Source: Anaeromyxobacter diazotrophicus
GTDB taxonomy: Bacteria > Myxococcota > Myxococcia > Myxococcales > Anaeromyxobacteraceae
Length of the DNA stretch: 64,000 nt
NCBI RefSeq assembly: GCF_013340205.1
Contig: NZ_BJTG01000001.1
Location: forward strand, 558,001 to 622,000
Direction: 5' to 3'
The position numbers and the translations under genes were made by a program. Below are positions 1 to 10,122 of this stretch, piece by piece (within the stretch, counting starts at the first letter, position 1; the number at the start of each line of letters is the position of its first letter). The notes under the pieces were generated by a model. That model ran no database searches and was not told where the DNA came from. It saw only the letters and a program-made list of their open reading frames with translations.

Positions 1-371
1 CCCGCGAGGGGAACCAGCCGGCGCAGGAGAAGCTCTGGAAGGTCTTCCAGACCACCACCGGCGACTGGCGCGGCATCGCGCGCGTGCCGTCGGGGAACCT
101 GGACCTCCGGCCGGAGTGGGCGCACGTGGACGCGCGCAAGCGGTTCCGCATCGACACGAGCCTGGTCGGCGGCAAGGTCGAGAACGAGCTCGCGAAGCAG
201 TGCCTCTGCGGCGACATCATGTCGGGGCTCAAGAACCCGCACGACTGCAAGCTCTTCGGCAAGGAGTGCCGCCCCGACTCGCCGGTGGGCGCGTGCATGG
301 TCTCCTCGGAGGGCGCCTGCCGCATCTGGCACCAGTACGGCGGCATCCCCGATCTTCGAGAGGTGGGCTAG
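1..371 (+). CDS. hypD: HypD, C-terminal part (hydrogenase maturation)
   Basis: This is the end of a gene that begins left of the window; the first full codon is at position 3. HypD is the iron-sulfur scaffold that works with HypC and HypE to assemble the Fe(CN)2CO group of NiFe hydrogenases in the cytoplasm. The visible 123 codons carry the family's cysteine-rich C-terminus: CLCGDIM, then a cysteine in NPHDCKLFG, one in KECRPDSP, and the closing block GACMVSSEGAC. These cysteines include the cluster ligands of the family. The stop codon at 369-371 is followed with no gap by the hypE start, so the two are surely co-transcribed. Nothing is broken in the part that is visible. Confidence 0.93.
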   Translation, partial: REGNQPAQEKLWKVFQTTTGDWRGIARVPSGNLDLRPEWAHVDARKRFRIDTSLVGGKVENELAKQCLCGDIMSGLKNPHDCKLFGKECRPDSPVGACMVSSEGACRIWHQYGGIPDLREVG

Positions 372-1391
372 ATGGCCGGTCCGGATCGCGTCGCCCTGAA
401 GCACGGAGCGGGGGGGCGCGCCATGCGCGCGCTCATCGAGGACGTCTTCCTGCCGCTGGGGGGCCCGGTGGACGGCGTCGGGCTGTCCGCCATGGACGAC
501 GGCGCCGCGCTGCGCGTCGGCGACCAGTGGCTCGTCGTCACCACCGACTCGCACGTGGTGCAGCCCATCTTCTTCCCGGGCGGCGACATCGGCCGCATCT
601 CCGTCTGCGGCACCGTCAACGACCTCGCCATGATGGGCGCCACCGAGCCGCTCGGCCTCACCTGCGCGGTGGTGATCGAGGAGGGCTTCCCGCGCGAGGC
701 GCTGGAGCGGATCCGCGACTCGATGAAGCGCGCCTGCGAGGAGGCCGGCGTCACCATCGTCACCGGCGACACCAAGGTGATGGGCAAGGGCGAGGTGGAC
801 GGGATCGTCCTCAACACGGCCGGGTTCGCGCTCGCGCGGCGGATCGTGCGGGACGACGGGCTCCGGCCCGGCGACCGGATCATCGTCACCGGCACGGTCG
901 GCGACCACGGCATGGCGGTCATGACGCGGCGCCGCGACCTCCAGATCGAGGGCGACCTGCGCTCCGACGTGGCGCCGCTGAACGGCCTCGTCCGGGCGGC
1001 GCTCCAGGCGGGCGGTGAGGCGGTGGTGGCCATGAAGGACCCCACCCGCGGCGGGCTCGCCTCGGTGCTGCACGAGTTCGCGCAGAAGGCGAAGGTCGGG
1101 GTGGTCCTCGACGGCCCGTCGGTGCCGGTCACCCACGAGGTGCAGGCCGCCGCCGAGATGCTCGGCATCGACCCGCTGGTGGTGGCGAACGAGGGCAAGG
1201 CGGTGCTGGGCGTCCGGCCGGAGGCGGTCGACCGCGTGCTGGCGGCGCTCCGGGCGCACCCGCAGGGGCGGCGGGCGGCGGTGGTGGGCACCGCCGTCGC
1301 CGAGCGCCCCGGCAACGTCATCCTCGACACCGGCCTCGGCCGGCGGCTCCTCGCCGAGAGCGACGGCGAGCCGCTGCCGCGCATCTGCTAG
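372..1391 (+). CDS. hypE: HypE, carbamoyl dehydratase (hydrogenase maturation)
   Basis: HypE dehydrates the carbamoyl group placed on its C-terminal cysteine by HypF, giving the thiocyanate that supplies cyanide ligands for the NiFe site. The 339-residue length is normal. The protein belongs to the PurM/SelD ATP-binding fold: the N-terminal LKHGAGGRAM segment, the SAMDDGAAL and TTDSHVVQP segments, GTVNDLAMMGA, and TGDTKVMGKG are all present. The last residues are PRIC, so the acceptor cysteine is residue 339, exactly at the C-terminus as required. The ATG touches the hypD stop. hypA follows after 7 bases. HypF and HypC are not in the window and may lie to the left. Confidence 0.97.
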   Translation: MAGPDRVALKHGAGGRAMRALIEDVFLPLGGPVDGVGLSAMDDGAALRVGDQWLVVTTDSHVVQPIFFPGGDIGRISVCGTVNDLAMMGATEPLGLTCAVVIEEGFPREALERIRDSMKRACEEAGVTIVTGDTKVMGKGEVDGIVLNTAGFALARRIVRDDGLRPGDRIIVTGTVGDHGMAVMTRRRDLQIEGDLRSDVAPLNGLVRAALQAGGEAVVAMKDPTRGGLASVLHEFAQKAKVGVVLDGPSVPVTHEVQAAAEMLGIDPLVVANEGKAVLGVRPEAVDRVLAALRAHPQGRRAAVVGTAVAERPGNVILDTGLGRRLLAESDGEPLPRIC

Positions 1392-1398
1392 GCCCGCC

Positions 1399-1743
1399 AT
1401 GCACGAGTACTCGCTCGTCGAGGCGCTCATCCGGCGCGTGGAGGAGGAGGCGCGGAGCCGCCGCGCCGTCGCCATCCACGGCCTCAAGGTGAGCCTGGGG
1501 GAGCTGGCCGGCGTCGACCCGGAGCTCTTCCAGACCGCCTTCGAGACCTTCCGCCAGGGCACGCTCTGCGAGCGGACCGCGCTCGAGGTGGTGCACTACC
1601 CCGCCCGCTGGGTCTGCCCCCGCTGCGGCAAGACCTTCGCGCGCGGCGACATCCTCCGCTGCGAGCCGTGCGGCGCGCCGGCCCAGCTCACCCCGCAGAG
1701 CGACGCCCTGCTCCTCGACGCCATCGACATGGAGATCCCCTGA
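1399..1743 (+). CDS. hypA: HypA, nickel-insertion zinc protein
   Basis: HypA is a small metallochaperone that, with HypB, delivers nickel to the hydrogenase large subunit. The 114-residue protein begins MHEYSL; the N-terminal amine and His2 form the nickel site of the family. Two CxxC pairs, Cys73/Cys76 and Cys88/Cys91, make the zinc ribbon. The length and the spacing of the pairs are standard. The gene sits between hypE and hypB, and its TGA stop shares its final A with the hypB ATG (TGATG at 1741-1745), so hypB is translationally coupled to it. Confidence 0.96.
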   Translation: MHEYSLVEALIRRVEEEARSRRAVAIHGLKVSLGELAGVDPELFQTAFETFRQGTLCERTALEVVHYPARWVCPRCGKTFARGDILRCEPCGAPAQLTPQSDALLLDAIDMEIP

Positions 1744-2645
1744 TGTGCACCACCTGTGGCTGCGGTGACCCCGAGCTCGTGCCGGTCGAGCTCCACGAGA
1801 AGATCCTGGCCGGCAACGACCGCATCGCGGCCCACAACCGCGAGCACTTCCGCGAGGCGGGGGTGCTGGCCCTCAACATCATGGGCTCGCCCGGCTCGGG
1901 GAAGACCGCGCTCCTCGAGGCGAGCGCCCGCGTGCTCGGCGGCGTCCGGCTGGGCGCCGTCTCGGCCGACCTCGCCACCGACAACGACGCCCAGCGCCTC
2001 TCGAGGGCCGGCATCCCGTCGAAGGCCATCACCACCGGCCAGGCCTGCCACCTCGACGCCGAGCTGGTGCACCGCTCGCTGCACGACTTCCCCTGGCGGG
2101 AGCTCGACGTCTTCTTCATCGAGAACGTCGGGAACCTCGTCTGCCCCGCCATCTACGACCTGGGGCAGGAGGCGAACGTGGTCGCGCTCTCCGTGACCGA
2201 GGGCGAGGACAAGCCGCTCAAGTACCCGGTCATGTTCCAGAAGGCCGACCTGGTGCTGGTGACGAAGGTCGACCTCGTGCCCCACCTCGACTTCGACCTG
2301 CCGCGCCTCGAGGACAACCTGCGGCGCGTCATGCCCGACCCGAAGGTCCTGCGCGTCTCGGCGCGGACCGGCGAGGGGATGCAGGCCTGGAAGGCCTGGC
2401 TGGAGGCGCGGCGGGCCCCGGTCGTGGCGGGGAGGTCGAAGGAGGCCCGCCCGCACGAGCACGCGCACGCCCACCCCCACGAGCACACGCACGAGCACGC
2501 TCACGCGCACGGGGCGACGACGCACTCGCACCCGCACGCCCACCAGCACGCCCACGCCCACGAGCACCACGGCGCCGAGGAGCGCCACCAGCACGGCGGC
2601 GGCGACCACGGGCACGAGGGCTCGGGGCACGACCACGAGCACTGA
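1743..2645 (+). CDS. hypB: HypB, nickel-delivery GTPase with C-terminal His-rich tail
   Basis: HypB is the GTPase that drives nickel insertion together with HypA. I start it at the ATG overlapping the hypA stop, because that start gives the conserved nickel-binding N-terminus MCTTCGCGD; a longer reading would bury it. The 300-residue protein has Walker A GSPGSGKT at 48-55 and the TGQACHLDA metal-site motif of the GTPase domain. Residues from about 232 to the end form a tail with about 26 histidines in HEH/HAH/HPH patterns. In most HypB proteins with a polyhistidine segment it lies between the N-terminal CxxCGC motif and the GTPase domain; here that spacer is absent and the histidines are at the C-terminus. 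Confidence 0.96.
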   Translation: MCTTCGCGDPELVPVELHEKILAGNDRIAAHNREHFREAGVLALNIMGSPGSGKTALLEASARVLGGVRLGAVSADLATDNDAQRLSRAGIPSKAITTGQACHLDAELVHRSLHDFPWRELDVFFIENVGNLVCPAIYDLGQEANVVALSVTEGEDKPLKYPVMFQKADLVLVTKVDLVPHLDFDLPRLEDNLRRVMPDPKVLRVSARTGEGMQAWKAWLEARRAPVVAGRSKEARPHEHAHAHPHEHTHEHAHAHGATTHSHPHAHQHAHAHEHHGAEERHQHGGGDHGHEGSGHDHEH

Positions 2646-2696
2646 GGGCGTGCCCGCCTGCTCGACCGCGGGCCCGAAGTTACGCGACCACTCCCG

Positions 2697-3290
2697 CTAG
2701 AACCAGCCGATAAGCCCGGCCTGGAAGCCCAGCTCGGTCACCTTGGTGTGGGTCGCGGAGAGGCCGATGTCGGCGGTCGGCCCGAGCAGGAACCCGAAGT
2801 TGCGGGTCGGGGTGACGACGAGCTGCGCCTCGAGGGCCGCCGCCAGCAGGTAGGCAGACGAGCCCAGGTCCACCATCACGTAGCTCAGGCCCGCGCGCGG
2901 CCAGAAGGTCACGGCGTCGCTCGCGCGGAGCGCCCAGCCGAGCCGCGGGTTCAGGCCCAGGATGGTGGTGTTGCTCCCGTTCTCGGGGCTGACGACGCCG
3001 ACCTCGGCGCCCAGGCCGACGGTGAGGCCCCCCGCGGCGAAGTAGTCGAGCCCGATGCGGGGGATGCTGTAGGGCGCCACGCCCGCCTCGAGCCCGCCGG
3101 GACCGAAGAGGGAGAAGCTCGTGTAGTTGGAGCCGACGCTCGGCCTGGCGTGGTGGATCCCGAACAGCCGCTCCGCCGCCAGCGACACGGAGCCCGGACC
3201 TGCGAACGACGAGCCGTCCCCGGCCCGAGCGCTCGAGCTCCAGCACAGCCCCGCCACCGCGACCGCGATCGCCACCCAGTTCTTGCGCAT
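2697..3290 (-). CDS. secreted outer-membrane-like protein, unknown function
   Basis: A 197-residue protein with a clear signal peptide (MRKNWVAIAVAVAGLCWSSSARA). The mature part is a series of short amphipathic, glycine- and aromatic-rich strands and ends in Gly-Trp-Phe. An aromatic C-terminal residue is typical of small beta-barrel outer-membrane proteins. I do not recognise a specific family; 'outer membrane protein beta-barrel domain' is the most I would say. It is transcribed alone on the minus strand. Two palindromes lie just upstream of its start (3300-3331 and 3361-3372), which suggests specific regulation. The neighbouring hyp genes run in the opposite direction and share no evident function with it. 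Confidence 0.7.
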   Translation of the reverse strand: MRKNWVAIAVAVAGLCWSSSARAGDGSSFAGPGSVSLAAERLFGIHHARPSVGSNYTSFSLFGPGGLEAGVAPYSIPRIGLDYFAAGGLTVGLGAEVGVVSPENGSNTTILGLNPRLGWALRASDAVTFWPRAGLSYVMVDLGSSAYLLAAALEAQLVVTPTRNFGFLLGPTADIGLSATHTKVTELGFQAGLIGWF

Positions 3291-3299
3291 GAGCTCCCC

Positions 3300-3331
3300 C
3301 CGCGGGAGATCGAGCTCCCGCTCTCCCGCGG
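3300..3331 (-). promoter_or_regulatory. inverted repeat in the 5' leader of the barrel-like gene
   Basis: CCGCGGGAGA at 3300-3309 and TCTCCCGCGG at 3322-3331 are perfect 10-base inverted arms separated by 12 bases. The repeat begins 10 bases upstream of the start codon at 3290, so it would fold in the mRNA leader or serve as an operator. Which of the two cannot be told from sequence. Confidence 0.4.
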
Positions 3332-3360
3332 AGGGTAGGACGGATGGGCGTGACTCACCG

Positions 3361-3372
3361 TGATCCGGATCA
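3361..3372. promoter_or_regulatory. 12-bp perfect palindrome, possible operator
   Basis: TGATCCGGATCA is a perfect 12-base palindrome lying 71 bases upstream of the minus-strand gene that starts at 3290, in a spacer that has no other function. Its size and position fit a dimeric regulator's binding site, but no regulator gene is adjacent. Confidence 0.35.
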
Positions 3373-3446
3373 GCCGCGAGGCGTCCGCCGGAGCAGGCGA
3401 CCCGACGCTCGGTGAGTGAGGGGTGAGGTGGGTGCGGCGGGCCGGT

Positions 3447-4142
3447 TCACGCCTGCGGCGGCGAGGCCTCGCCCCCGGTCACCTCGCGCACCATGGCCCG
3501 GCCCTTCTCCATCGCCGACCGGCCGGAGGCCATCGCCTTGCGGGCGCGCCCCTTCACCTCGCGCGAGCGGGACCGCGCCATCTTGCGCCCCCGGTCGGCG
3601 GCCTCGCGCAGGGCGTCCCGGCCCTTGTCGAGCAGCGCCGAGAGCGCGCCGGCGAGGAGGTTCCCGGGCGGGCTGTCGGGCGCGCCGGAATGCGGGTGCG
3701 TCGGGGCGGCCTTCTTCGCCTGCTCCAGCAGCGCCCCCAGCTCCTTGCGGTCTCGCGGCGGGAAGGCCTTGGCGAGGCGCGGCAGGAGCTCGGACTCCTC
3801 CTCCTCCACGTGGTGCCGCACGCTCTCCATGAGCACGGTCATCTTGGCGCAGTACCGCTCGTCCTCCGGGCTCATCTTCTCGAGCTCGAGGAGCGTCAGC
3901 TTCACGAGGTGGTGCTCCTCGAGCGCCTCGAGCACCTCGTCCTCGGTGGACGCGTCGCCGCGGCGCAGCGCCGGGTAGAGCACCTGCTCCTCGATCGCGG
4001 CGTGGACGGAGAGCTCCTTCACCACCTTCTCCACCACGCGCCGCATCTCGGCCGTCCTCTCGGCCTTCTCCGCGCGCTCGAACTGCTTGAAGAGCTGCTC
4101 CACCGTGCGGTGGTCCTGCTTGACGAGCTGGACGGCGTCCAT
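3447..4142 (-). CDS. hemerythrin HHE domain protein
   Basis: A 231-residue protein. Its first 130 residues form a hemerythrin-type four-helix domain with the expected di-iron ligands: His11, His47 and Glu51 (HxxxE), His77/78, and His110/111 with Glu115 (HHVEE). Such proteins bind oxygen or nitric oxide or act as oxidative-stress or iron sensors. The C-terminal 100 residues are basic and Arg/Lys/Ala-rich (MARSRSREVKGRARKAM), unlike the usual short HHE proteins, and could bind nucleic acid or polyphosphate; that is inference. I chose the ATG at 4142 because AAAGGGGGA stands 7 bases before it; an in-frame ATG 12 codons upstream has no such site. Confidence 0.88.
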   Translation of the reverse strand: MDAVQLVKQDHRTVEQLFKQFERAEKAERTAEMRRVVEKVVKELSVHAAIEEQVLYPALRRGDASTEDEVLEALEEHHLVKLTLLELEKMSPEDERYCAKMTVLMESVRHHVEEEESELLPRLAKAFPPRDRKELGALLEQAKKAAPTHPHSGAPDSPPGNLLAGALSALLDKGRDALREAADRGRKMARSRSREVKGRARKAMASGRSAMEKGRAMVREVTGGEASPPQA

Positions 4143-4216
4143 GGCAAGTCCCCCTTTGCACGAGAGGCTTGCCATCGGGCGGGCGTCCGGCAACGCCCCC
4201 GGACCCTCCGCGCCGC

Positions 4217-5491
<1,275 letters not shown>

Positions 5492-5542
5492 CGGATCCGC
5501 GAGCGTATCACCCTCGGCGGGGACGTTCGAGCGGGCGGGCGC

Positions 5543-6331
5543 TCAGGGGGCAGGCGCCGCCTGGCCGGGGGCGGCTTCGCCGGTGATGTCCGCCAGCGCC
5601 CGCTCGATCCGCCCCCGCACGTCGTCGCGGAGCTCGGCGATGCGGCGCACCTGCTCGCGCCCCTCGGCGGCGGACGCGGCGGCGGTGGAGACGGGCTCGA
5701 GGACGCGCACCACCAGCCGCGCCGGGCGAACCCAGGGCGTCCCCTTCGGCATGCCCTGCGCGCTGCCGGAGACGGCGATGGGGAGGATCGGCACGCCGGC
5801 GTCGACGGCCAGCTTGAAGGCGCCCGCCTTGAACGGGAGCATCTTGCCGTCGCGCGAGCGCGTCCCCTCGGGGAAGAGCATCACGTGCATGCCGTGGGTG
5901 AGGTAGTCCTTCGCCTTCGCCATCACGACGGCCGCGCTGGCGGCGTCGCCGCGCTCGATGGCGATGTCCCCGACCATCCAGAACGCCCAGCCGATCCACG
6001 GGATCTTGAAGAGCGAGCGCTTCGCCACCCACTTCATCTCGTGCGGGAGGTTCGAGATGAGGAAGATGTCGAGGAACGACTGGTGATTCGCGACCACCAC
6101 GTACGCCTGCCGGCCCTCCGGCCAGCGCCCCTCCAGCCGGATGCGCCAGAACGGGAAGCTGCGGGAGACGAACGCCCCGCAGAGCCGCAGGAGCCGGCCG
6201 GCGGCGGCGCGGTTCCGGTCGAACGGGAGGGTGACGAGCAGCGTCAGCGCGACGAGGGGCGGCCAGACGGCGATCGCCGCGATCGACAGCGCGTAGGCGA
6301 CGATCGCGACCAGCGGGACGAGGAGGCTCAC
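5543..6331 (-). CDS. plsC: 1-acyl-sn-glycerol-3-phosphate acyltransferase (PlsC family)
   Basis: A 262-residue membrane-associated acyltransferase that would make phosphatidic acid from lysophosphatidic acid. The catalytic motif NHQSFLD (His83, Asp88) and the acceptor-binding motif FPEGTRSR at 153-160 are both intact. Residues 1-36 contain hydrophobic segments that would anchor it to the inner membrane. The start is GTG at 6331. It diverges from the fpg-type gene across 60 bases. It could equally acylate another lysophospholipid or ornithine-type lipid; the family is certain, the exact substrate is not. Confidence 0.9.
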   Translation of the reverse strand: MSLLVPLVAIVAYALSIAAIAVWPPLVALTLLVTLPFDRNRAAAGRLLRLCGAFVSRSFPFWRIRLEGRWPEGRQAYVVVANHQSFLDIFLISNLPHEMKWVAKRSLFKIPWIGWAFWMVGDIAIERGDAASAAVVMAKAKDYLTHGMHVMLFPEGTRSRDGKMLPFKAGAFKLAVDAGVPILPIAVSGSAQGMPKGTPWVRPARLVVRVLEPVSTAAASAAEGREQVRRIAELRDDVRGRIERALADITGEAAPGQAAPAP

Positions 6332-6391
6332 GGGGCCCGTAGTCTAGAGGGCCGGCGGGCCGCGGTCGAGCGGCCCGGTTAGACTCCGCGC

Positions 6392-7330
6392 GTGCCCGAG
6401 CTGCCCGACCTCGAGAGCTACGCCGAGGCGCTGCGCGAGCGCGTCCTGGGGGAGCCGCTCGCCGCGGTGAGGCTCGCGAGCCCGTTTCTCCTCCGCACGG
6501 CCGAGCCCCCGCTGCGCGCGGTGGAGGGGCGCCGCGTCCGCGAGGTGCGGCGGGTCGGCAAGCGGCTCGTGCTGGCGCTCGACGGCGAGCTGTTCCTGGC
6601 CCTCCACCTCATGATCGCCGGCCGGCTGCGCTGGATCGACGCCGGCGGGAAGCGGCCCGCCCGCGCCGGCGCGCCGCTCGCCACCTTCGAGTTCCCGCGC
6701 GGCACGCTCCTCCTCACCGAGGCGGGCACGAAGCGGCGCGCCGCGCTCCACCTCCTCCAGGGCGAGGCGGCGCTGGCGGCGCTCGACCGCGGCGGCGCCG
6801 AGCCGCTCGCGCTCGACCGGACCGCGTTCGCCGCGGTGCTGCGGCGCGAGAACCACACACTGAAGCGCGCGCTCACCGACCCGCGCCTCTTCTCCGGCAT
6901 CGGCAACGCCTACTCGGACGAGATCCTCCACCGCGCCCGGCTCTCGCCGGTGAAGCTCACCTCGCGCCTCGCGGAGGACGAGGTGGGCCGGCTCCACGAC
7001 GCGGCGCGCGCGGTGCTGGGCGAGTGGACGGCGCGCCTGCGCGCCGAACGCCGCGGCGGCTTCCCGGAGCAGGTCACCGCCTTCCGGCCCGAGTTTGCGG
7101 TGCACGGCCGCCACCGGCAGCCCTGCCCGGTCTGCGGCGCGCCGGTGCAGCGCATCGTCCACGCCGAGCACGAGACGAACTACTGCCCGCGCTGCCAGAC
7201 CGGCGGGCAGATCCTCTCGGATCGATCGCTGGCGCGGCTGCTCAAGGAAGACTGGCCGCGCACGCTGGAGGAGCTCGAGAGCAGACCGGGGCTCGGGCTG
7301 CGGAGCGGGCCGCCGCCTGCCGGCGGCTGA
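6392..7330 (+). CDS. mutM: Fpg/Nei-family DNA glycosylase
   Basis: A bifunctional glycosylase/AP lyase of base-excision repair. After removal of the initiator Met, Pro2 is the nucleophile (start MPELPDLE, with Glu3). Lys57 in VGKRLV, the HLMIAGRL helix and GIGNAYSDEIL of the helix-two-turn-helix are all present, and a C-terminal zinc finger uses Cys245, Cys248, Cys265 and Cys268. The 312-residue length exceeds E. coli Fpg by some 40 residues, partly from a proline-rich tail. HLMIAGRL, rather than the usual HLGMSGRL, leaves room for a Nei-like or other specificity, so mutM is a family-level symbol. The start is GTG at 6392. Confidence 0.88.
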   Translation: MPELPDLESYAEALRERVLGEPLAAVRLASPFLLRTAEPPLRAVEGRRVREVRRVGKRLVLALDGELFLALHLMIAGRLRWIDAGGKRPARAGAPLATFEFPRGTLLLTEAGTKRRAALHLLQGEAALAALDRGGAEPLALDRTAFAAVLRRENHTLKRALTDPRLFSGIGNAYSDEILHRARLSPVKLTSRLAEDEVGRLHDAARAVLGEWTARLRAERRGGFPEQVTAFRPEFAVHGRHRQPCPVCGAPVQRIVHAEHETNYCPRCQTGGQILSDRSLARLLKEDWPRTLEELESRPGLGLRSGPPPAGG

Positions 7331-7375
7331 CCACGATCAAACGAGGAACCGCCCCGATTCACGACGCGCTTCGCC

Positions 7376-7404
7376 TTGACACAAAGTCGCACGGTGGGGT
7401 TTGG
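7376..7404 (+). promoter_or_regulatory. possible sigma-70 promoter of maeB
   Basis: TTGACA at 7376-7381 is a perfect -35 hexamer in the 118-base gap before maeB. The best -10 at a spacing of 17 is GTTTGG at 7399-7404, a poor match, so the call rests on the -35 alone. Confidence 0.3.
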
Positions 7405-7448
7405 TCACCGGCTCACACACACTCGAAACCGAAGCGCGAGGGTCCAGC

Positions 7449-9767
7449 ATGGCCACCGATTCGCCCAAGGGCAAGACCGCGTCCGACCAGAGCCTCGTCC
7501 CCAACAAGAAGGTCCGCCGCGAGGACGCGCTCGCGTACCACTCGACCGGGCGGAAGGGGAAGATCGAGGTCATCCCGACGAAGCCCTGCGCCACCGCGCG
7601 CGACCTCGCGCTCGCCTACAGCCCCGGCGTCGCCGAGCCCTGCCTCGAGATCGCGAAGGACCAGGACCTCAGCTACACGTACACGGCCCGCGGGAACCTG
7701 GTGGGCGTCGTCTCCAACGGCACCGCCGTGCTGGGCCTGGGCGACATCGGCTGCCACGCCGGAAAGCCGGTCATGGAGGGCAAGGGCGTCCTCTTCAAGA
7801 AGTTCGCCGACGTCGACGTCTTCGACATCGAGGTGGACGCCACCGACATCGACCACTTCTGCACGGTGGTGAAGGCGCTCGAGCCCACCTTCGGCGGGAT
7901 CAACCTGGAGGACATCAAGGCGCCGGAGTGCTTCGTCATCGAGGAGCGGCTCAAGCGCGAGATGCAGATCCCGGTCATGCACGACGACCAGCACGGGACC
8001 GCCATCATCTCCGGCGCCGCGTTGCTCAACGCCGTCGAGGTGGCGGGCAAGTCGCTCGACAAGGTGCGGGTGGTGGTGTCCGGCGCGGGCGCCTCGGCCC
8101 TCGCCTGCACGCGCTTCTACATCGCGCTCGGGGTGAAGAAGGAGAACGTGCTCCTCGTCGACACCAAGGGCGTCGTCTACAAGGGGCGCACCGAGGGCAT
8201 GAACCAGTGGAAGGCGGAGTTCGCGGCCGAGACGCGCTGCCGGACCCTCGCCGACGCGATGGAGGGGGCGGACGTCTTCCTCGGCTGCTCGGCCAAGGGG
8301 CTCGTCACCCAGCGGATGGTGCAGACGATGGCGAAGGACCCCATCGTCTTCGCGCTCGCCAACCCCGACCCCGAGATCAGCTACCCGGAGGCGAAGGAGG
8401 CGCGCCAGGACGTCATCATGGCGACCGGCCGCTCCGACTACCCGAACCAGGTCAACAACGTGCTCGGGTTCCCGTTCATCTTCCGCGGCGCGCTCGACGT
8501 CCGCGCCAAGGCGATCAACGAGGCGATGAAGATGGCGGCCGCCCGGGCCATCGCGGCGCTGGCGCGCGAGGAAGTCCCCGAGTCGGTCTCGCGCGCCTAC
8601 TCCGGCGAGAGCTTCTCCTTCGGCCGCGAATACATCATCCCCAAGCCGCTCGACCCCCGCGTGCTGCTGTGGGTCGCGCCGGCCGTGGCGCAGGCCGCCA
8701 TGGAGAGCGGCGTCGCCCGCCAGAAGATCGACCTCGCCGAGTACCGCGAGCGCCTGCGCAAGACGCAGAGCCGCACCCACGCGGTGATGAGCACCGTCTA
8801 CCAGAAGGCCAAGAAGAAGCTGGCGCGCATCGTCTTCGTGGAGGGCCACCACCCGAAGATCCAGCACGCCGCCCAGATCCTGCAGGAGGACGGGATCTGC
8901 GAGCCGATCCTGCTCGGCCCGGTGGACAAGGTGCGCGGCTCGATCGAGGAGAACCGCCTCGACGGCCTGCGCGACGTGAAGATCGTGAACCCGCTCGAGA
9001 GCGACCTCTTCGCCGGCTACGTGTCGAAGCTCTGGGACACGCGCGGCCGCAAGGGCATGACCTTCGAGGAGGCCAAGCAGCGGGTCCGGCAGCGCGCCTA
9101 CTTCGGCGCCCTGATGGTGAAGGAGGGGCAGGCCGACGGCCTGGTCACCGGGCTCACCACCGGCTACGCCGACGCCATCCGCGCCCCGCTGCAGGTGATC
9201 GGCACCCGCGCCGGCCGGCGCGCGGCCGGCGTCTACATCGTGGTGACGAAGAACGAGTTCCGCTTCTTCGCCGACTGCACGGTGAACGCCGACCCGAACG
9301 CCGAGGAGCTGGCCGACATCGCGGTCACCACCGCCGACCTGGCGCGCTACTTCGACGTGACGCCGCGGGTGGCCATGCTCTCCTACTCCACCTTCGGCTC
9401 CTCCCGCGGCGCCAGCCCGGACAAGGTGCGCGAGGCGACCGAGCTGGTGCGGCAGCGCCACCCCGAGCTGGAGGTGGACGGCGAGATCCAGGTCGACATC
9501 GCCATGTCCTCCGAGACGCGCGTGCCGGAGTTCCCGTTCACGAACCTGAAGGAGGACGCCAACGTCCTCGTCTTCCCGAACCTGGACGCGGCCAACATCG
9601 GGTACCAGCTCCTCAACCGCATCGGCGGCGCCGAGGTGATCGGCCCGGTGCTGCTCGGCATGCACAAGCCGGTGAACATCCTGCAGATGGGCACCAGCGT
9701 GCAGTCCATCGTGAACCTGGCCGCCTTCACCGCGCTCCGCGCCCAGGGCGATCAGTTCACCTTCTGA
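7449..9767 (+). CDS. maeB: NADP-type malic enzyme with phosphotransacetylase-like domain
   Basis: The enzyme oxidatively decarboxylates malate to pyruvate with reduction of NAD(P). The 772-residue length is that of MaeB: malic-enzyme N-terminal and NAD-binding domains over roughly residues 1-430, then a phosphate acetyl/butyryl-transferase-like domain to the end that is regulatory rather than catalytic in this family. Conserved blocks are [38 protein letters not shown] and [11 protein letters not shown] in the first part, and [10 protein letters not shown] and [20 protein letters not shown] in the second. I chose the ATG at 7449, preceded by GAGGG; an in-frame GTG at 7401 lies between the putative -10 and the coding start and looks non-coding. 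Confidence 0.95.
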   Translation: MATDSPKGKTASDQSLVPNKKVRREDALAYHSTGRKGKIEVIPTKPCATARDLALAYSPGVAEPCLEIAKDQDLSYTYTARGNLVGVVSNGTAVLGLGDIGCHAGKPVMEGKGVLFKKFADVDVFDIEVDATDIDHFCTVVKALEPTFGGINLEDIKAPECFVIEERLKREMQIPVMHDDQHGTAIISGAALLNAVEVAGKSLDKVRVVVSGAGASALACTRFYIALGVKKENVLLVDTKGVVYKGRTEGMNQWKAEFAAETRCRTLADAMEGADVFLGCSAKGLVTQRMVQTMAKDPIVFALANPDPEISYPEAKEARQDVIMATGRSDYPNQVNNVLGFPFIFRGALDVRAKAINEAMKMAAARAIAALAREEVPESVSRAYSGESFSFGREYIIPKPLDPRVLLWVAPAVAQAAMESGVARQKIDLAEYRERLRKTQSRTHAVMSTVYQKAKKKLARIVFVEGHHPKIQHAAQILQEDGICEPILLGPVDKVRGSIEENRLDGLRDVKIVNPLESDLFAGYVSKLWDTRGRKGMTFEEAKQRVRQRAYFGALMVKEGQADGLVTGLTTGYADAIRAPLQVIGTRAGRRAAGVYIVVTKNEFRFFADCTVNADPNAEELADIAVTTADLARYFDVTPRVAMLSYSTFGSSRGASPDKVREATELVRQRHPELEVDGEIQVDIAMSSETRVPEFPFTNLKEDANVLVFPNLDAANIGYQLLNRIGGAEVIGPVLLGMHKPVNILQMGTSVQSIVNLAAFTALRAQGDQFTF

Positions 9768-9846
9768 CGCCTTTGCCCCCGCCGCGCCCCTCCCGGAGGT
9801 GGCGGCGTCGCCTCGGCGGGCACACCCTCTGCACGGAGGGTGTGCC

Positions 9847-10110
9847 ATGCCGTGGAAGACGACCAAGGAGCGCGCCGCCGCCGACAAGCGGCGGGGCAAG
9901 TCCGCCAGCACGCAGGCGGGCGAGTTCGTGAAGGAGCAGATGCACAAGGAGAAGCGCGGGAAGGGCCGCGCCAAGAGCGCCAAGCAGGCCGTCGCCATCG
10001 GCCTCTCCCAGGCGCGGCGGGCTGGCGTGAAGGTGCCGCGGAAGAAGGCGGCTGGGACGAAGAAGCGGTCGTCCACCGCCGGGAAGCGCGCGAAGCGCCG
10101 CTCCGCCTGA
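9847..10110 (+). CDS. small basic DUF6496-like protein
   Basis: An 87-residue, strongly basic protein beginning MPWKTTKERAAADKRRGKS and containing KSAKQAVAIGLSQARRAGV, a segment I associate with the DUF6496 family of small bacterial proteins. Its C-terminus is a run of Lys/Arg with Ala/Ser, like histone H1 tails or other DNA-compacting proteins; binding to nucleic acid is inference from charge. A strong ribosome site, GGAGGG, stands 6 bases before the ATG, which fixes the start. The gene follows maeB after 79 bases on the same strand. The function of the family is unknown to me. Confidence 0.75.
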   Translation: MPWKTTKERAAADKRRGKSASTQAGEFVKEQMHKEKRGKGRAKSAKQAVAIGLSQARRAGVKVPRKKAAGTKKRSSTAGKRAKRRSA

Positions 10111-10122
10111 CCCCGCGCCGGC

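Noticed and set aside
7413-10076. A very long open frame antisense to maeB and the small basic gene
   Set aside because: With nearly every third base G or C, stop codons are rare in the shadow frames of real genes. The frame has no domain, its composition is His/Arg/Val-rich, and it is fully explained by the codons of maeB on the other strand.
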